Part shown: piece by piece, positions 5,631 to 6,495 of the stretch | Layout: each line of letters starts with the position of its first letter | Numbering within the stretch: position 1 is the first letter of the stretch | From: Clostridiales bacterium UBA8960 | GTDB lineage: Bacteria; Bacillota; Clostridia; Peptostreptococcales; Acidaminobacteraceae | DNA length: 6,495 bases | Reading direction: 5' to 3' | Assembly: GCA_003482695.1 (NCBI GenBank) | Contig: DMYC01000143.1 | Coordinates: 1 to 6,495, forward strand | Notes under the pieces: model-generated | What the model was told of the DNA's origin: nothing | What the model saw: only the letters and a program-made list of their open reading frames with translations | Databases searched by the model: none | Made by a program: the position numbers and the translations under genes

Positions 5631-6495
5631 ATGGCAAGGCTATTTGGAACGGATGGCGTTAGAGGCATCGCAAACATGGAGTTGACGATTGAGCTTGCAA
5701 TGGCACTTGGAAAATATGGTGCACATGTCATCACAAAAGGAAAAGAAAGAGCAAAAATAATCGTTGGCAAAGACACGCGAATTTCTGGTGATTTGCTGGA
5801 ATACGCGTTGATATCGGGAATATTGTCCACTGGATGCGATGTCGTCAGAGTCGGTGTGATACCTACGCCAGCCATTGCGAAGCTCGTTAAGACATTAAAT
5901 GCAGATGCAGGTGTGATGATTTCTGCTTCACATAATCCAGTTGCATTTAATGGCATTAAATTTTTCAATGAAGAGGGGCTTAAGTTGTCTGACAGCATTG
6001 AAGATGAAATTGAATCGTGTATTGCAGAAGAAAGACAACTACATAATCCAACAGGCATCCAACTTGGTCATGTCAAGCAATATGAAGAAGCTGAATCGGA
6101 ATACATCAAGTATGTGGTCGATACACTTGAGGGCACCACTTTTGAGGGAATAAAAGTGGCAATTGATTGTGCAAATGGAGCGGCTTCCGAAGTCGCACCC
6201 ATTGCCCTGAATTCACTGGATGCAAAAGTCTACACAATTCATCATGAACCCGATGGGACGAACATCAACGAAAATTGCGGATCGACTCATTTAGACGATC
6301 TTAAAAAGTTTGTAAAAGTCGTTGGCGCTGATGTTGGCTTGGCATTTGATGGAGACGCAGACCGTTTATTGGCCGTCGATGAAAACGGTGCACTTGTTGA
6401 TGGCGATAAAATCATGGCGATCTGTGGGCACTATTTGGCTAAAAAGGGAAAACTGAAAGACAATACCATCGTTTCCACAGTGATGAGCAATCTCC
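5631..6495 (+). CDS. glmM: Phosphoglucosamine mutase, N-terminal 288 residues (partial, runs off the right edge)
   Basis: GlmM interconverts glucosamine-6-phosphate and glucosamine-1-phosphate on the route to UDP-GlcNAc for peptidoglycan. It acts in the cytosol. The frame stays open from the ATG at 5631 to the window end; family members are about 450 residues, so roughly two thirds is present. Signatures are LFGTDGVRGIAN (4-15), VGKDTRISG (45-53), the active-site loop ISASHNP (97-103), with Ser100 as the expected phosphoserine, and NGIKFF (107-112). The metal-binding DGDADR (240-245) follows; it normally holds Mg2+. FGTDGVRG and the NGIKFF context favour GlmM over phosphoglucomutase or phosphomannomutase. 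AAGGAG (5618-5623) lies 7 nt before the ATG. With no terminator in the 21-nt gap, it is probably co-transcribed with the GDT1 transporter. The genes often found upstream of glmM in Firmicutes (cdaA and ybbR/cdaR) are absent here. Confidence 0.95.
   Translation, partial: MARLFGTDGVRGIANMELTIELAMALGKYGAHVITKGKERAKIIVGKDTRISGDLLEYALISGILSTGCDVVRVGVIPTPAIAKLVKTLNADAGVMISASHNPVAFNGIKFFNEEGLKLSDSIEDEIESCIAEERQLHNPTGIQLGHVKQYEEAESEYIKYVVDTLEGTTFEGIKVAIDCANGAASEVAPIALNSLDAKVYTIHHEPDGTNINENCGSTHLDDLKKFVKVVGADVGLAFDGDADRLLAVDENGALVDGDKIMAICGHYLAKKGKLKDNTIVSTVMSNL

Noticed and set aside
5507..6058. Open frame of 183 codons on the - strand
   Set aside because: It runs antisense to the end of the GDT1 gene and the start of glmM, both clearly real. 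Its serine- and leucine-rich product looks like a shadow of those genes.
5941..6153. Open frame of 70 codons on the + strand
   Set aside because: It is inside glmM in another frame. The glmM frame encodes intact family motifs throughout.

Overview
The window reads as a piece of an anaerobic, low-GC Gram-positive chromosome, most likely a Clostridia-type fermenter. The reasons are strong GGAGG-type ribosome sites, tight same-strand gene packing, a butyrate kinase, and a ferredoxin-dependent 2-oxoacid oxidoreductase. I cannot name the genus from sequence alone. All genes lie on the + strand and almost all bases are coding.

Region 1 (1-4522) is one apparent operon. It begins with the last 19 codons of a phosphate acyl(butyryl)transferase (ptb-like). 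Next come a full butyrate-type kinase (buk), a 228-residue P-loop ATPase of unknown role, and four subunits of a 2-oxoacid:ferredoxin oxidoreductase in the order ferredoxin (delta), alpha, beta, gamma, as in VOR/KOR enzymes. Gaps run from a 1-nt overlap to 43 nt, and a clear GC-rich hairpin with a short T-run closes the operon at 4493-4522. Together the products can oxidise a 2-oxoacid (branched-chain acids are the best guess) to acyl-CoA plus reduced ferredoxin. Acyl-CoA is then converted to acyl-phosphate and to free acid, yielding ATP. This is an energy-conserving route of amino-acid fermentation.

Region 2 (4523-6495) opens with a good sigma-A-like promoter (TTGAAG, 17 nt, GATAAT). It drives a TMEM165/GDT1-family cation transporter that carries an unusual cytosolic-type tail of about 125 residues with a four-cysteine cluster. 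Phosphoglucosamine mutase (glmM) follows 21 nt later and runs off the right edge after 288 codons.

The points most worth a second look are the unassigned ATPase inside the VOR/Buk operon, the Cys-tailed GDT1 transporter next to glmM, and a perfect 12-bp tandem duplication that doubles the start codon and ribosome site of buk. I see no mobile elements, RNA genes, CRISPR arrays or riboswitches.
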